A stretch of DNA of 64,000 bases from CAYOSF01 sp964406605 (GTDB lineage Bacteria > Chloroflexota > Dehalococcoidia > DSTF01 > RBG-16-68-14): contig CAYOSF010000008.1 of the NCBI GenBank assembly GCA_964406605.1, positions 62,001 through 126,000 on the forward strand. The letters run 5' to 3'. Position numbers and translations under genes: made by a program. Numbering within the stretch: position 1 is the stretch's first letter; each line of letters begins with the position of its first letter. The notes below the pieces were generated by a model that was not told the origin of the DNA, ran no database searches, and saw nothing but the letters and a program-made list of their open reading frames with translations. Below, piece by piece: positions 52,865-61,026 of this stretch.

Positions 52865-52986
52865 CACGCGCACCTCCTCTCCTTCCAACATACCATGACC
52901 GCCGGCGCGGCCGAGGGCGATTCACTCGAGAGCGGCGAACCGGCGCGCAGCCGGGGTGCCGTGGGCGCCGGGCCCAGTGAGCCGTG

Positions 52987-53415
52987 CTACGTAGCCTCCA
53001 AGGAGAGGTGGGCGAGGAAGCGCGCCGGCGACACGATCTCTACCTGCTCGAAGGTGCCCAACGCGAGCAGGTGCCCGTCGCCCGTTACGATGTGCCCGGC
53101 CGCACCGGCGACTGCCGCTTCCAGCACGCGGTTGTCGTCGGGGTCATCCTCGATCACGTCTAGCTCCACTTCCGGCATCACGACTCTCGCCGCGGATGCG
53201 ACGTTCTCCAGGAATTCGCCGCGCTCGGCTTCGCTCCAGGCAAGGTGCCGGCGGATGCGAGCCTGCGCGAGGACGCGCGCGAGCTCGTCGAGGAGGGGCG
53301 CGGACGTGACGAAGGTGAAGCGGCCGGCCCGCCAGGCGGAGAGGACGCCCGCGGGAGCGCCTCTAGGGCTCAGAAGAGCGCTGACGACGACGTTCGTGTC
53401 GAGGACCGCCTCCAC
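52987..53415 (-). CDS. PIN-domain toxin-like ribonuclease
   Basis: A 142-residue protein starting at GTG 53415, one nucleotide after the antitoxin stop. PIN acidic residues are visible: VLDTNVVVSALLS near residue 5, DELARVL near 43, DDPDDNRVLEAAVAG near 90 and IVTGDGHLL near 110. It belongs to the group annotated as 'putative toxin component, PIN family', whose members cleave RNA in a metal-dependent way. It forms a type II toxin-antitoxin pair with the upstream gene. Confidence 0.88.
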   Translation of the reverse strand: MEAVLDTNVVVSALLSPRGAPAGVLSAWRAGRFTFVTSAPLLDELARVLAQARIRRHLAWSEAERGEFLENVASAARVVMPEVELDVIEDDPDDNRVLEAAVAGAAGHIVTGDGHLLALGTFEQVEIVSPARFLAHLSLEAT

Positions 53416-53416
53416 C

Positions 53417-53707
53417 TCAGCGACCCCGCCTGGCGCGACTCCGTCCCCTCACCTGCGCGATCGCCCTGCCGACTTCCTCCTCAACCGTCTCGTAGGGCAG
53501 GTCTCTGTTCCGTTCCCAGTTCTTCTCGACAAGCTGGAAGATGCGCTCGCGCGAGCTTTCCATGGCCTGATACCGCTCGGCGGGCACGATCACGGCCATG
53601 ACCTTGCCGGCGCGCTCGATGACCACTTCGTCTCCGCGGTAGTACACGCTCTCCAGGATCTCGCCTAGCCTTCTCCGCGCCTCCAGGGCGGACACTGTTC
53701 GTTTCAC
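53417..53707 (-). CDS. Phd/YefM-family antitoxin
   Basis: Start at GTG 53707, which has GGAGGAAGG upstream; 96 residues. MKRTVSALEARRRLGEILESV, then DEVVIERAGKVMAVIVPAERYQAM is the Phd/YefM DNA-binding fold. The charged C-terminus would wrap the PIN toxin. The palindrome just upstream is its likely operator. Confidence 0.85.
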   Translation of the reverse strand: MKRTVSALEARRRLGEILESVYYRGDEVVIERAGKVMAVIVPAERYQAMESSRERIFQLVEKNWERNRDLPYETVEEEVGRAIAQVRGRSRARRGR

Positions 53708-53720
53708 AACCTTCCTCCGG

Positions 53721-53766
53721 TGTATCAATTGATACAATTATATCAATCGTGCTGCCATGCCGGCAA
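53721..53766 (-). promoter_or_regulatory. Promoter and 16-bp palindromic operator of the toxin-antitoxin operon
   Basis: TGTATCAATTGATACA (53721-53736) is a perfect palindrome. A further half site TATCAAT lies at 53741-53747. On the minus strand TTGCCG (53766-53761) and TATAAT (53742-53737) form a promoter with 18-bp spacing, so the palindrome covers the start of transcription, as expected for autorepression by the antitoxin. Confidence 0.78.
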
Positions 53767-53952
53767 CGCCGCCTCGGTGGCGCGGCGACGCGGCGTCGCG
53801 CTGCCGAAGCGAACCTCGCCGAGGTGGACTCGTCCAACCGAGCCTGCGCGACCTAATCCTCCCGGCTATCGCCGGACCGGCGCGAGAAGTGATAGCATCT
53901 ATGGGCAGGTGGGCGATGTAGCCCGCTTGGGAGATAGCAGAGGAGGGCACCG

Positions 53953-54210
53953 GTGGTGGAGTTCTTGCGATCGACCAAGGGGCGGGTGGCAGCCGCTCTC
54001 GTGACGAGCCTTGCAGTCATCGGGGCGGCCATGGTCATGACGGACGCGCTGCCGATCCTGCCGGCGGCGCTCGTTGCCGTGTGGGTGCCCGTGTTCGCCA
54101 CGCAGCATCGTGTCGAGCCTCCTGCCAGGTGGCTGATGCTCGTCTTGACAGGGGCGCTTGCGGCGCTGGCGGGGCTCGGCGTGCTCGCCTTCGTGCTGAT
54201 CGAGACCTAG
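53953..54210 (+). CDS. Small two-helix membrane protein
   Basis: An 85-residue protein starting at GTG 53953 behind AGGAGGG. Helices lie at about 12-32 or 36-48 and 61-82. No family is recognised. It is 7 nt upstream of a pair of split-barrel genes and may be co-transcribed with them. Confidence 0.65.
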   Translation: MVEFLRSTKGRVAAALVTSLAVIGAAMVMTDALPILPAALVAVWVPVFATQHRVEPPARWLMLVLTGALAALAGLGVLAFVLIET

Positions 54211-54217
54211 GCGGCGG

Positions 54218-54622
54218 GTGTTCATCGTGCCCGAGCCATCTCCGACCCGGATCACGCGCAAGGTCACGCCCGAGGACCTGCCGGACCTGCTAGAGCGGCC
54301 GCCCCGGGCGAACATCGCGTTCGCGTACCAGAGCGCGCCGGCCGCGGCGCCCGTCGCGTTCCGCTTCTGGAGCGGGCGCTACTGGGTGGGACTGCCGCGG
54401 CAGGACGCGGGGCCTCTCCCCGCCGCGGGCGAGGTCGTCAAGCTGATCGTGGACGACGGCCACCGCTATCACGATCTGCGCGGCTTCTGGGTGCGCGGGC
54501 GCATGGCAGCCGCGCCGCGGCCGCCCGAGGGCGCGGACGCCGGCCTCGACTGGTTCGAGCTCTCGGCGGAGAAAACCGTCGCCTGGCACTACGGGCGCAT
54601 GCGGCGGAGGACGGGCGAGTGA
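54218..54622 (+). CDS. PPOX-like (pyridoxamine-oxidase-fold) protein, first of pair
   Basis: A 134-residue protein starting at GTG 54218. It contains LERPPRANIAFAYQSAPAAAPVAFRFWSGRYWVGLPRQDAG and GEVVKLIVDDGHRYHDLRGFWVRGRM, a split-barrel pattern of FMN- or F420-binding PPOX-family proteins, though diverged. The stop overlaps the next GTG (GTGA), so the two probably work as a pair. Confidence 0.6.
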   Translation: MFIVPEPSPTRITRKVTPEDLPDLLERPPRANIAFAYQSAPAAAPVAFRFWSGRYWVGLPRQDAGPLPAAGEVVKLIVDDGHRYHDLRGFWVRGRMAAAPRPPEGADAGLDWFELSAEKTVAWHYGRMRRRTGE

Positions 54623-55077
54623 GCCCGGAGGACCCGGAGGTCCGGCGCTTCCTCGCCCGCTGCCGCGTGGTGCGCATTGCGACGCTCTCGGCGAAGGGCA
54701 CGCCGCACATCACACCGCTCTGGTTCGTGGTGGCCGACGGCCGCATCCTTATGGGCGCGCGGGCCGAGTCGCCGGCGGCGCGGAACGTCGTCGCCAACCC
54801 GCGCGCCGTCCTGCTCTTCGAGACCGCGGACGGCAAGGCGCCGGACCGGGTGCTGCGAATGATGGGCACAGCCGTCCTGCACAGAGGAAGCGCCGTGCGG
54901 GGAGAGGGCCTGCTCTTCGCGCGCAAGTACATCCTGACCTGGGGCGACCTGCGCGACACCTTCGCCAACGTGAGCAGGCTGCTCGACCGGATCCGCTACT
55001 ACGCCGAGCGCGGCAACGCCGGCATGATCGACGTGACGCCGGAGTCGGCGGAGTTCCTGGCCAAGCCGCGGGCGTAG
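54619..55077 (+). CDS. Pyridoxamine 5'-phosphate oxidase-family (FMN/F420-binding) protein
   Basis: A 152-residue split-barrel protein: RFLARCRVVRIATLSAKGTPHITPLWFVVADGRILMG, then NPRAVLLFET. This is the standard beginning of PPOX-family flavin or F420 reductases (Rv1155-like). The substrate is unknown. It joins two DDN-family proteins in the window in suggesting deazaflavin chemistry. Confidence 0.8.
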   Translation: MSPEDPEVRRFLARCRVVRIATLSAKGTPHITPLWFVVADGRILMGARAESPAARNVVANPRAVLLFETADGKAPDRVLRMMGTAVLHRGSAVRGEGLLFARKYILTWGDLRDTFANVSRLLDRIRYYAERGNAGMIDVTPESAEFLAKPRA

Positions 55078-55168
55078 GCGCGGGCGCCAACCCCGGCGGC
55101 TTGAGGTCTGCGCTCATCGTTTCGCACCGGAGGCGCTGCCAGCTACGGCGGCTGTCGAGAAGGCAGCG

Positions 55169-55247
55169 TAGCCGAGGCTTTCGAGCCTCGGCTCGAATTC
55201 ACGGCGCGGCCGGTCTCAGGCGGGCGCGGCTGGAAAGCCGCGCCTAC
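55169..55247. repeat. Paired palindromic repeats
   Basis: Two hairpins, AGCCGAGGCT-TTCG-AGCCTCGGCT (55170-55193) and GGCGCGGCT-GGAA-AGCCGCGCC (55223-55244), flanked by GTAG and CTAC. The same GCCGAGGCTggaaAGCCTCGGC unit recurs at 60775-60798 and related hairpins lie inside miaB. They are REP-like dispersed palindromes. Confidence 0.75.
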
Positions 55248-55325
55248 GACGTCTTTCGCAACTATCCCTTTGCTGTAGAGGACGTTAAGGCTAGAAAGAA
55301 GCGCCATGCAGACGCAGCCAATAAT

Positions 55326-56117
55326 CTAGGCAAACAGGTCGCGGTCAGCGGCTACCAGGATCTTGTTGACGTTCTCGATGAGAACGCTGAGAACCTCACG
55401 CACGAACCGGCCCTTCACGGCCGGAGCATCATCGAATGCGATCTCAAGGGTGTGTGGGAAGTTCACTTCCATCTTCGAGCCCCTATCACCAAAGACGGTC
55501 AGGCGGGCAACTTCTGTATAACCATGAATCCGCTGGGCGTCAGTGATGTCGAAGCGACTGACACCCGCATTGCCGAACGGTGTGAACTTGAGCTTGCCAG
55601 AAATCTTGAAGAACGCGCACGACAGATGCAGGAAGCGGTGCTTGTCGATGTTCGAGAGCTGGTGCAGCACGCCCAAGGGATGGAGGACTTTGGCGTCATC
55701 CCGAGCGTGGTACGGCTGCAACGCACTGATAAACGCCAGACCCTTGGTGCCGACGCCGGTCAGTTTGTAGAGTCCTCCCCCGCGCGTCGTGCTGAGGTAC
55801 TTATGCCGCTCGAAGAAGATAGGAAACTCGGTATGCTCCCCCGGTGTCCCGCCGTCATGAATAACGAGTTGCCAGACCATATGGTCGAGCGCGGATCGGA
55901 GATCGTAGAGCATCTCGCCGATCCTGACAGACCACATCAAGGGAGGTTCGCGGTTCCCGGCATCGATGAACAATACATCCTCGCCCGTCTCATCGTCGTG
56001 CTTTTGGCCCAGGGCGTAACTTTCATCAGCAAGGAACCCACTGAAGTCGCTTTTCAGGAGATCGAGTTGTTCTCTGACCCGAAGGACCTTAAGCATGGCC
56101 CCGTAGAGTGGACCCAT
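55326..56117 (-). CDS. Unknown protein with an LRSALDH (HEPN-like) helix
   Basis: A 263-residue soluble protein (start at 56117; ATG 56096 possible). Around residue 70 it reads RIGEMLYDLRSALDHMVWQLV: R-x4-H, the spacing of the HEPN signature, in a helix typical of a widespread uncharacterised family. A later NIDKHRFLHL helix and a beta-rich end follow. I infer a HEPN-like fold, not activity. It is transcribed divergently from the tiny gene at 56143. Confidence 0.6.
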   Translation of the reverse strand: MGPLYGAMLKVLRVREQLDLLKSDFSGFLADESYALGQKHDDETGEDVLFIDAGNREPPLMWSVRIGEMLYDLRSALDHMVWQLVIHDGGTPGEHTEFPIFFERHKYLSTTRGGGLYKLTGVGTKGLAFISALQPYHARDDAKVLHPLGVLHQLSNIDKHRFLHLSCAFFKISGKLKFTPFGNAGVSRFDITDAQRIHGYTEVARLTVFGDRGSKMEVNFPHTLEIAFDDAPAVKGRFVREVLSVLIENVNKILVAADRDLFA

Positions 56118-56142
56118 CTGCCAGACTCAGGGGGTGAGGACG

Positions 56143-56271
56143 ATGCAACCCAAGCACCGGACACCGAAGGGCGAGGAAATCCCCGTTCCCAACCGCGTCG
56201 ACTTCCTTCGCAATCTCAAGAAGGCAGCCACGCCGAAGGCGTCAACTCGGAAGCGCCGACCGAAGAAGTAG
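56143..56271 (+). CDS. Small basic protein, 42 residues
   Basis: MQPKHRTPKGEEIPVPNRVD, then FLRNLKKAATPKASTRKRRPKK: very basic, with a GGGGGTGAGG site upstream. The 'KG-x-EIPVP-x-R-x-DF-x-NLKK' pattern looks like a conserved small protein I have seen annotated only as hypothetical. It is divergent from the LRSALDH gene with just 25 nt between starts, and its 3' end overlaps the transposase remnant. Confidence 0.6.
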   Translation: MQPKHRTPKGEEIPVPNRVDFLRNLKKAATPKASTRKRRPKK

Positions 56272-56424
56272 CGTCTCAAACTGAGCCCGTCCATCCTGGC
56301 GGTGATTGTAACGCCACGCATATTCGTTCAGGTAGCCCCGAAGATGGTTAGCCAAGACTGCGTGGTCCACTCCGTCGATTCCTCGCTCCAGCAGCGACCA
56401 GACAAGAAGCTTGGCTTTCCTCAT
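56242..56424 (-). pseudogene. IS1595-type transposase C-terminal fragment
   Basis: Sixty codons reading MRKAKLLVWSLLERGIDGVD, then HLRGYLNEYAWRYNHRQDGRAQFETLLLRS, the C-terminal end of ISXO2/IS1595 transposases (ERGIxG...HLxxYLNEYxWRYNxR). The DDE core is absent. Confidence 0.75.
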
Positions 56425-56652
56425 GAGCTATGGCCAGCGTAGTACAGGCGGCACGGGATGTAAAGCGGCCGGGTCCCGGGGCCGAGGGGGTGTTGCTCGC
56501 ACGGCGGTCCTCACTCTGCCGCGCCTGGCGCGATCCTGCGGCGGCGTAGACCGCACCCAACACCGTGCCACGCTTCGGAGCTACGTCCAGCTTCCGTAAT
56601 AGGCACGACCGCGGAAGTCCCGCGGCGTCCAAGCGTGGACGCGCCCTTGCCG

Positions 56653-57168
56653 TCAGTCTCCCGCTTCAGACCCCGCATCCTCCGCCACGGGCCTGCGCAT
56701 GAACGTCACCTCGAACGGCAGGTGCTCGAACCGCGCGGTGCTCGTCACCGAGAATCCCAGCTTCTCGTACCATACCCGTAGCGCCACGTCGTCGGAGATG
56801 GTCCCGATCTCGACACGGTCCGCGCCCAGTTCTCGCGCCCCCTCCATGACGTGATTCACCAGGGCTTCGCCAAAGCCCCGCCTCCTCAAGCGCGGCAGCA
56901 CGGCAAGCCGTTCCAGGTAGCACACCTCGGCGTTCGCGTGTTCGAGGGCGACGCAGCCGGCGGGTCCCTGGGGCGTCCGCATGATGAAGTACCTGTGTCC
57001 CCTGGCAAAGGCGGAATGGATCCACTCCGGCGTGCAGTTCGATGGGTGAGTCGGGCTATTCTCGGGCGTCAGGCCGAAGCGCTCGGCGACGTCGGCGAAC
57101 GAGGCGCGGATAAGGGAGGCCAGCAGCTCCGCATCGGCTTCGGTGGCGTGCGTGATGCTGTAGTCCAT
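56653..57168 (-). CDS. GNAT-family N-acetyltransferase
   Basis: Start at ATG 57168; 171 residues. CYLERLAVLPRLRRRGFGEALVNHVMEGARELGADRVEIGTI is GNAT motif A (R-R-x-G-F-G), and LRVWYEKLGFSVTSTARF closes the fold. The substrate is unknown. It is a single gene. Confidence 0.86.
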   Translation of the reverse strand: MDYSITHATEADAELLASLIRASFADVAERFGLTPENSPTHPSNCTPEWIHSAFARGHRYFIMRTPQGPAGCVALEHANAEVCYLERLAVLPRLRRRGFGEALVNHVMEGARELGADRVEIGTISDDVALRVWYEKLGFSVTSTARFEHLPFEVTFMRRPVAEDAGSEAGD

Positions 57169-57307
57169 ACATTCCGCTCCGACGTCGTCCTGCCCCACGG
57201 GTGCAGCATAGCGAAGGCTGCGGCGGCAGGGGACAGGGCGGGGCCGTCTCTGTACGGTATCGATGCACGCGCTTGCGGCGAGGCGGGCTTCGCGCTACCA
57301 TCGCCGC

Positions 57308-57745
57308 GTGCCTGTTCAAGGAGAGTACGAGCCGAGCCCGTGGAAGTTCGCCGCCGACCAGGTGGCGCTCTACGAGGCTACCGGCGGCAAGGAAGGTGAC
57401 ACGCTCGAGGGCAAGCCGGTCGTCATCCTCACCACGCGGGGCCGCCGCACCGGCAAGGTGCGCAAGGCGCCCCTGATGCGCGTCGAGAAGGATGGAACCT
57501 ACGCCGTGGTCGCCTCGATGGGCGGCGCTCCGAAGCATCCGGTCTGGTACCTCAACCTGATCGCCTCACCGGAGGTGACGCTCCAGGACGGGCCGAACGT
57601 CTACGAGTTGACCGCCCGTGAAGTGCACGGGGACGAGAAAGCGAGCTGGTGGGCGGTGGCTGTCGAGGCGTGGCCGGCGTACGAGGACTACCAGGCCAGG
57701 ACCGAGCGACAGATCCCGGTAATCGTTCTCGATCCGATCCAGTAA
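57308..57745 (+). CDS. DDN-family deazaflavin (F420)-dependent oxidoreductase
   Basis: A 145-residue protein starting at GTG 57308: KFAADQVALYEATGGKEGDTLEGKPVVILTTRGRRTGKVRKAPLMRVE, then YAVVASMGGAPKHPVWYLNLIASPEVTLQ. This is the classic PF04075 pattern of mycobacterial Ddn homologues that use F420H2. It is a clearer family member than the one at 24139-24528. Two such genes suggest the organism makes F420, but no cofactor genes are in the window. Confidence 0.9.
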   Translation: MPVQGEYEPSPWKFAADQVALYEATGGKEGDTLEGKPVVILTTRGRRTGKVRKAPLMRVEKDGTYAVVASMGGAPKHPVWYLNLIASPEVTLQDGPNVYELTAREVHGDEKASWWAVAVEAWPAYEDYQARTERQIPVIVLDPIQ

Positions 57746-57923
57746 CCGGTCTTCCTGCCCCGGCGCCGGGACGGAGCCGTCTGCGCACGTCCTGAGTCGT
57801 GCGGCGCAGCGCACGGCGGCGGCCAGGTCTAGTCCCTTCTTCCGCTCCGGCGGTCGCGTCCGGCACGCAAGGCTGTGGTTGAAATCGACCCGCCGGCCTG
57901 GACGGCGCTCCTCAACCTCGGGC

Positions 57924-58868
57924 CTAGCCTCTGCCGCCTGCTCGCCGGAGAGAGCGTCCGCCCTCTATCTCCAACAGGGACTGCGCGACGGCGACAAGTG
58001 GTTCCCAGCCGCTACCCTGATCTTCGATGCTCCACCACGCGGCCAGGACGGCTTGCGCCAGGCCCCACGCGAGGAGTCGCTCGCGCTCGAAGCCCAGGCG
58101 CTCCGAGAGGAGATCCACGCGCCGTGCCAGCGTGCGTTTCGCGTCGCCTTCATGGAGCAGCCTGGGCAGGGGATTCCTCAGGAAGGCGCCTACCTCGTAT
58201 GCCGCTTCACCCACGACGCCCTTGGGATCGAGCGCCAGCCATGGCCGGCGCGACGACGACCGCAGGATGTTCCAGTGATGCAGGTCGCCGTGGAGTAGCA
58301 CAGGGCGATCCTGAGAGCGCAGCAGGTCGGGGAACAGTTCCTCCGCCGCCTCGACGAGCGCGCCGGGCAGGGGCCCCGTCCCGCCGTCGAAGCGAGCGCG
58401 AAGCCGCTGCAGGCCGCGAGCCCACTCGGCCACCGTGGGGAAATCGTGGTCGGGCGGCGGCGGCCTCCAGAGCTCGCGCATCAGATCAGCCGCGATCCCT
58501 GTCGCCACATCACCTTCGTCTAGCTCGACGAGCGGCGTTCCGGGGGTGATGCGCTCCAGGAGCAGGAGCCCGCGGTCGGGGTCGGCTTCGATTAGCTTGA
58601 CACAGCCTCTGCCGTCGTAGACGCGAAGGGCGGCGGTCTCGGTACGCAGCTCGCGATGGGGCGGACTGGCTTTGAGGACGACATCCGTTCCGTCTCCAAG
58701 TGTCCCCGGCGCGACATAGCTGTAGGAGAGCGGGAAGTGTCCTTGGAGCGTCAGGCCCCAGGCCGCCTCGCACTCGCGCAGCAGATCAGGAAGTCCCGCC
58801 AGCCAGGTGACGCCGGCGTCCCCATGCACCTCGGCGATTCGTTGGCGAAACTCGGAGGGCAGCTCCAT
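57924..58868 (-). CDS. Aminoglycoside/hydroxyurea phosphotransferase-like kinase (APH(6) type)
   Basis: From ATG 58868, 314 residues. VVLKASPP is the ATP-lysine strand, VLLHGDLHHWNIL the catalytic loop (HGDxxxxN), and WLALDPKGVVGEAAYEVG the metal-binding Asp segment. This arrangement is that of the aminoglycoside/hydroxyurea antibiotic resistance kinase family (APH(6)). Chromosomal relatives often have other small-molecule substrates, so resistance should not be assumed. Confidence 0.86.
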   Translation of the reverse strand: MELPSEFRQRIAEVHGDAGVTWLAGLPDLLRECEAAWGLTLQGHFPLSYSYVAPGTLGDGTDVVLKASPPHRELRTETAALRVYDGRGCVKLIEADPDRGLLLLERITPGTPLVELDEGDVATGIAADLMRELWRPPPPDHDFPTVAEWARGLQRLRARFDGGTGPLPGALVEAAEELFPDLLRSQDRPVLLHGDLHHWNILRSSSRRPWLALDPKGVVGEAAYEVGAFLRNPLPRLLHEGDAKRTLARRVDLLSERLGFERERLLAWGLAQAVLAAWWSIEDQGSGWEPLVAVAQSLLEIEGGRSLRRAGGRG

Positions 58869-58916
58869 CCCGGCCGGATCGTAGCATGTGAGGTTCGCGA
58901 GCGAACAACGGCTCAT

Positions 58917-59147
58917 CCGCCCTAAATGAACGACCGGCGATCGGGGACGGGGCGCCCGGGGCGTGCGGTGCGGTGCTCGCCGGGCAGCGCCTGCTGCAGC
59001 TCGGCGACGGCGCAGACCGAGCCGAAGTGGTCGTCGAGGTCGTCCAGGCCGAAGTCGCGCATGGCCTCGCGCGCCTCGTAGAGCAGGCGGCCGCGCTGAC
59101 GGAGCGCTCGATTAAGGCGGTAGACCCAGTCGGTCTCTGCGAAGCCC
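58917..59147 (-). pseudogene. Duplicated C-terminal fragment of the gene at 59500-60531
   Basis: The DNA closely matches the 3' end of the downstream gene, beginning at the same stop region, with an internal loss of about 48 bp corresponding to the AELVAFLTGLDPGSDPG part. Upstream codons are missing. It is a decayed tandem duplicate separated from its parent by the histone-like gene. Confidence 0.75.
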
Positions 59148-59193
59148 CGCCGTCCGCGGGAGGGGAAGGATCGAGTCTTGCCGCCTACATTCT

Positions 59194-59219
59194 AACGCCG
59201 ACCTGTGGAGGTCGGCGTT
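59194..59219 (-). terminator. Terminator hairpin of the histone-like gene
   Basis: AACGCCGACCT with AGGTCGGCGTT, an 11-bp perfect stem around a 4-nt loop, lies 26 nt beyond the stop of the minus-strand histone-like gene. Confidence 0.65.
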
Positions 59220-59244
59220 GCGGATGATTGGACCACGCGGTGTC

Positions 59245-59343
59245 TTAGCGCTTCTTCGTTGTCTTCGCTGCAGGCTTCTTCGCTCTCGTGGTGGCCTTCT
59301 TGGCGGGGGCCTTCTTCTTGGCCGCTGTCTTCTTGACTGGCAT
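59245..59343 (-). CDS. Histone H1-like Lys/Ala-rich mini protein, 32 residues
   Basis: MPVKKTAAKKKAPAKKATTR then AKKPAAKTTKKR: about 44% lysine, with KKAPAKK/KKPAAK repeats like bacterial histone H1-like (HC1/AlgP-type) DNA-binding tails. AAAGGAG lies 7 nt upstream of the ATG and a strong hairpin follows the stop, so it is a complete gene, not a fragment. It would bind DNA or RNA non-specifically. Confidence 0.82.
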   Translation of the reverse strand: MPVKKTAAKKKAPAKKATTRAKKPAAKTTKKR

Positions 59344-59499
59344 CCACGTCTCCTTTCTAGTAACGAGCGTATGCGTCTTCTCATACGCTAGCACCGCCAG
59401 GTCGGGCCGTCAATCATCCAGCGGTTCTTTTTTCGTGGGTATTTTCCCGCCAGGGATCGCGCGGTGTCGCGGGCGGGCCCGGCGCCGACGTCGGCCGCC
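59344..59499 (-). promoter_or_regulatory. Upstream region of the histone-like gene with inverted repeat
   Basis: AGCGTATG-cgtcttct-CATACGCT (59368-59391) is a perfect 8-bp inverted repeat about 25-48 nt before the start codon. It could be an operator or a 5' leader hairpin. No consensus promoter is evident. Confidence 0.45.
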
Positions 59500-60531
59500 C
59501 TAGATGAACGGCCGGCGGTCGAGGACGAGTCGCCAGGGGCGGGCGGTGCGGTACTCGCCGGGAAGCGCCTGCTGCAGCTCGGCGATGGCGCAGACCGCGC
59601 CGAAGAGGTCGTGCAAGTCGTCCAGGCCGGGGTCGCTCCCGGGGTCCAGACCGGTCAGGAACGCGACCAGCTCGGCGCCGAAATCGCGCATGGCCTCGCG
59701 CGCCTCGTCGAACCGATGGCCGCACTGACGGAGCGCTCGATTGAGGCAGTAGACCCAGTCGATCTCGGCGAAGCCCACGTGCCGGCAGAGGGGGAAGAGC
59801 CGGCGCTCCCGGATCTCCATGCAGGTGTCGACGAGCGCTTCGGGGTACGGCAGCGGGCGCCGCATGTGCTGCTGGTTGAAGAGGTAGTGGAAGGCGCCGG
59901 CCAGGGCGGGGAAGAGGAACAGCTCTCGGTTGCGGCCCGTGCCCAGCGTCTCGCCGCGCGGCATGCCGGTGGAGGGATCGGTCGCTTTCTCGATCCAGGC
60001 GAAGTAGCGGTCCTCCCACTCCGGCGTGCTCTCGCCCGCCAGGTGCATGGCCGCGAACAGGCCCGCTCCCTTGTGCGACTCGATCCACGGGTTCGTGCTC
60101 CAGTCGAGGCCGCCCAGCATGGCCTCCATCGCCTCGGGCTCACGCCAGGCATCGAGCCCGGCGAGCCGATGGAGCGGCCCGGCGTCGAACAGCTCCAGCG
60201 CGCCGAGGCAGTGAGCCGTGGTGTGGATCGGATGGTGGGTGGCCTCGTGAAAGAGGCCGTCGTCCGCGCTCTGGAATCCCTGAAGCGTCTCGACGAAGCG
60301 CCGGCGGGTGGCCGGGTCGCGCGGGAACCTTCCCAGGGTGTAGAGCAGGTTCGCGGCATCGGCGCAGCCGTAGGGGTTGAGGCCGAGGTCGCGCGTGCCC
60401 TCGGCGTCCGGCAGGGTCCAGCGGCGATATCTGCCGGCGTGCCCGAGCTGGTGCCGCCCGATCAGCGACAGGACGTCCTCCTCGAAGCGACGGAGGTCGT
60501 GGACGGCGGGCGCGCTCATGTCGGCTGGCAT
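59500..60531 (-). CDS. Unknown alpha-helical (toroid-like) protein
   Basis: A 343-residue soluble protein without a signal peptide. It contains LNPYGCADAANLLYTLGRFP, LQGFQSADDGLFHEATHHPIHTTAHCLGALELF, LDWSTNPWIESHKGAGLFAA and EIDWVYCLNRALRQCGHRFD. Spaced helix pairs with 'Q-x-x-D-G-x-F' and 'H-T-T-A' resemble the alpha/alpha-toroids of terpene cyclases, prenyltransferases and glycan lyases, but no catalytic motif identifies it. A truncated copy lies at 58917-59147. Confidence 0.65.
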   Translation of the reverse strand: MPADMSAPAVHDLRRFEEDVLSLIGRHQLGHAGRYRRWTLPDAEGTRDLGLNPYGCADAANLLYTLGRFPRDPATRRRFVETLQGFQSADDGLFHEATHHPIHTTAHCLGALELFDAGPLHRLAGLDAWREPEAMEAMLGGLDWSTNPWIESHKGAGLFAAMHLAGESTPEWEDRYFAWIEKATDPSTGMPRGETLGTGRNRELFLFPALAGAFHYLFNQQHMRRPLPYPEALVDTCMEIRERRLFPLCRHVGFAEIDWVYCLNRALRQCGHRFDEAREAMRDFGAELVAFLTGLDPGSDPGLDDLHDLFGAVCAIAELQQALPGEYRTARPWRLVLDRRPFI

Positions 60532-60774
60532 GCGTGTGTGTTCATCGGCGTAACGGACGCTTCATTCTAACGGCCGGGCGGCGGCTGGCGGCGGTGTGCC
60601 GGCCCAATGGAGAGCTAGTCAGCATGTCGCTGCGGGTACTCCCTCATTCCCTCCTGGGGCGGGCACGGCCGGCCTTCGGCCACCCCTCTCCCTCGCGCTC
60701 GAGGGAGGAGTCTCGCACGGTCGCAGTGGCGCATAAGTGCTGCGCTCTGTGAGATGCTTCGACAGGATTCTTCG

Positions 60775-60801
60775 AGCCGAGGCTGGAAAGCCTCGGCTAC
60801 G
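60775..60801. repeat. Palindromic repeat unit
   Basis: AGCCGAGGCT-ggaa-AGCCTCGGCT followed by AC, the same unit as at 55170-55193. It lies in the 326-bp gap before tRNA-Ser, which otherwise holds nothing recognisable. Confidence 0.75.
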
Positions 60802-60857
60802 GTGCCCGTTCAGCTCCCGCCTTTGAAAGCCTACCGGCCCGTGCTAAGATGCGAAAC

Positions 60858-60949
60858 GGAGGGATCGCATAGTGGTCTAGTGCGGCCGCCTGCTAAGCGG
60901 TTACCTGGGGAAACCTGGGTCATGGGTTCGAATCCCATTCCCTCCGCCA
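60858..60949 (+). tRNA. tRNA-Ser (anticodon GCU), CCA encoded
   Basis: A complete class II tRNA: acceptor GGAGGGA/TTCCCTCC end, anticodon loop CTGCTAA giving GCU, a long variable arm TTACCTGGGGAAACCTGGGT, a GGTTCGAATCC T arm and CCA at 60947-60949. It reads AGC/AGU serine codons. Confidence 0.95.
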
Positions 60950-61026
60950 CCATCGAACTCGCACGCCGGGGCTAGAGGCCGAACGACCTCCAGCCCCTTT
61001 CCGTCCGGAAGGGACGGGGAGAGGGA

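Noticed and set aside
57924..58868. Acquired aminoglycoside resistance gene
   Set aside because: The kinase motifs are clear, but base composition matches the neighbours and no mobile element flanks it, so a native small-molecule kinase is as likely.
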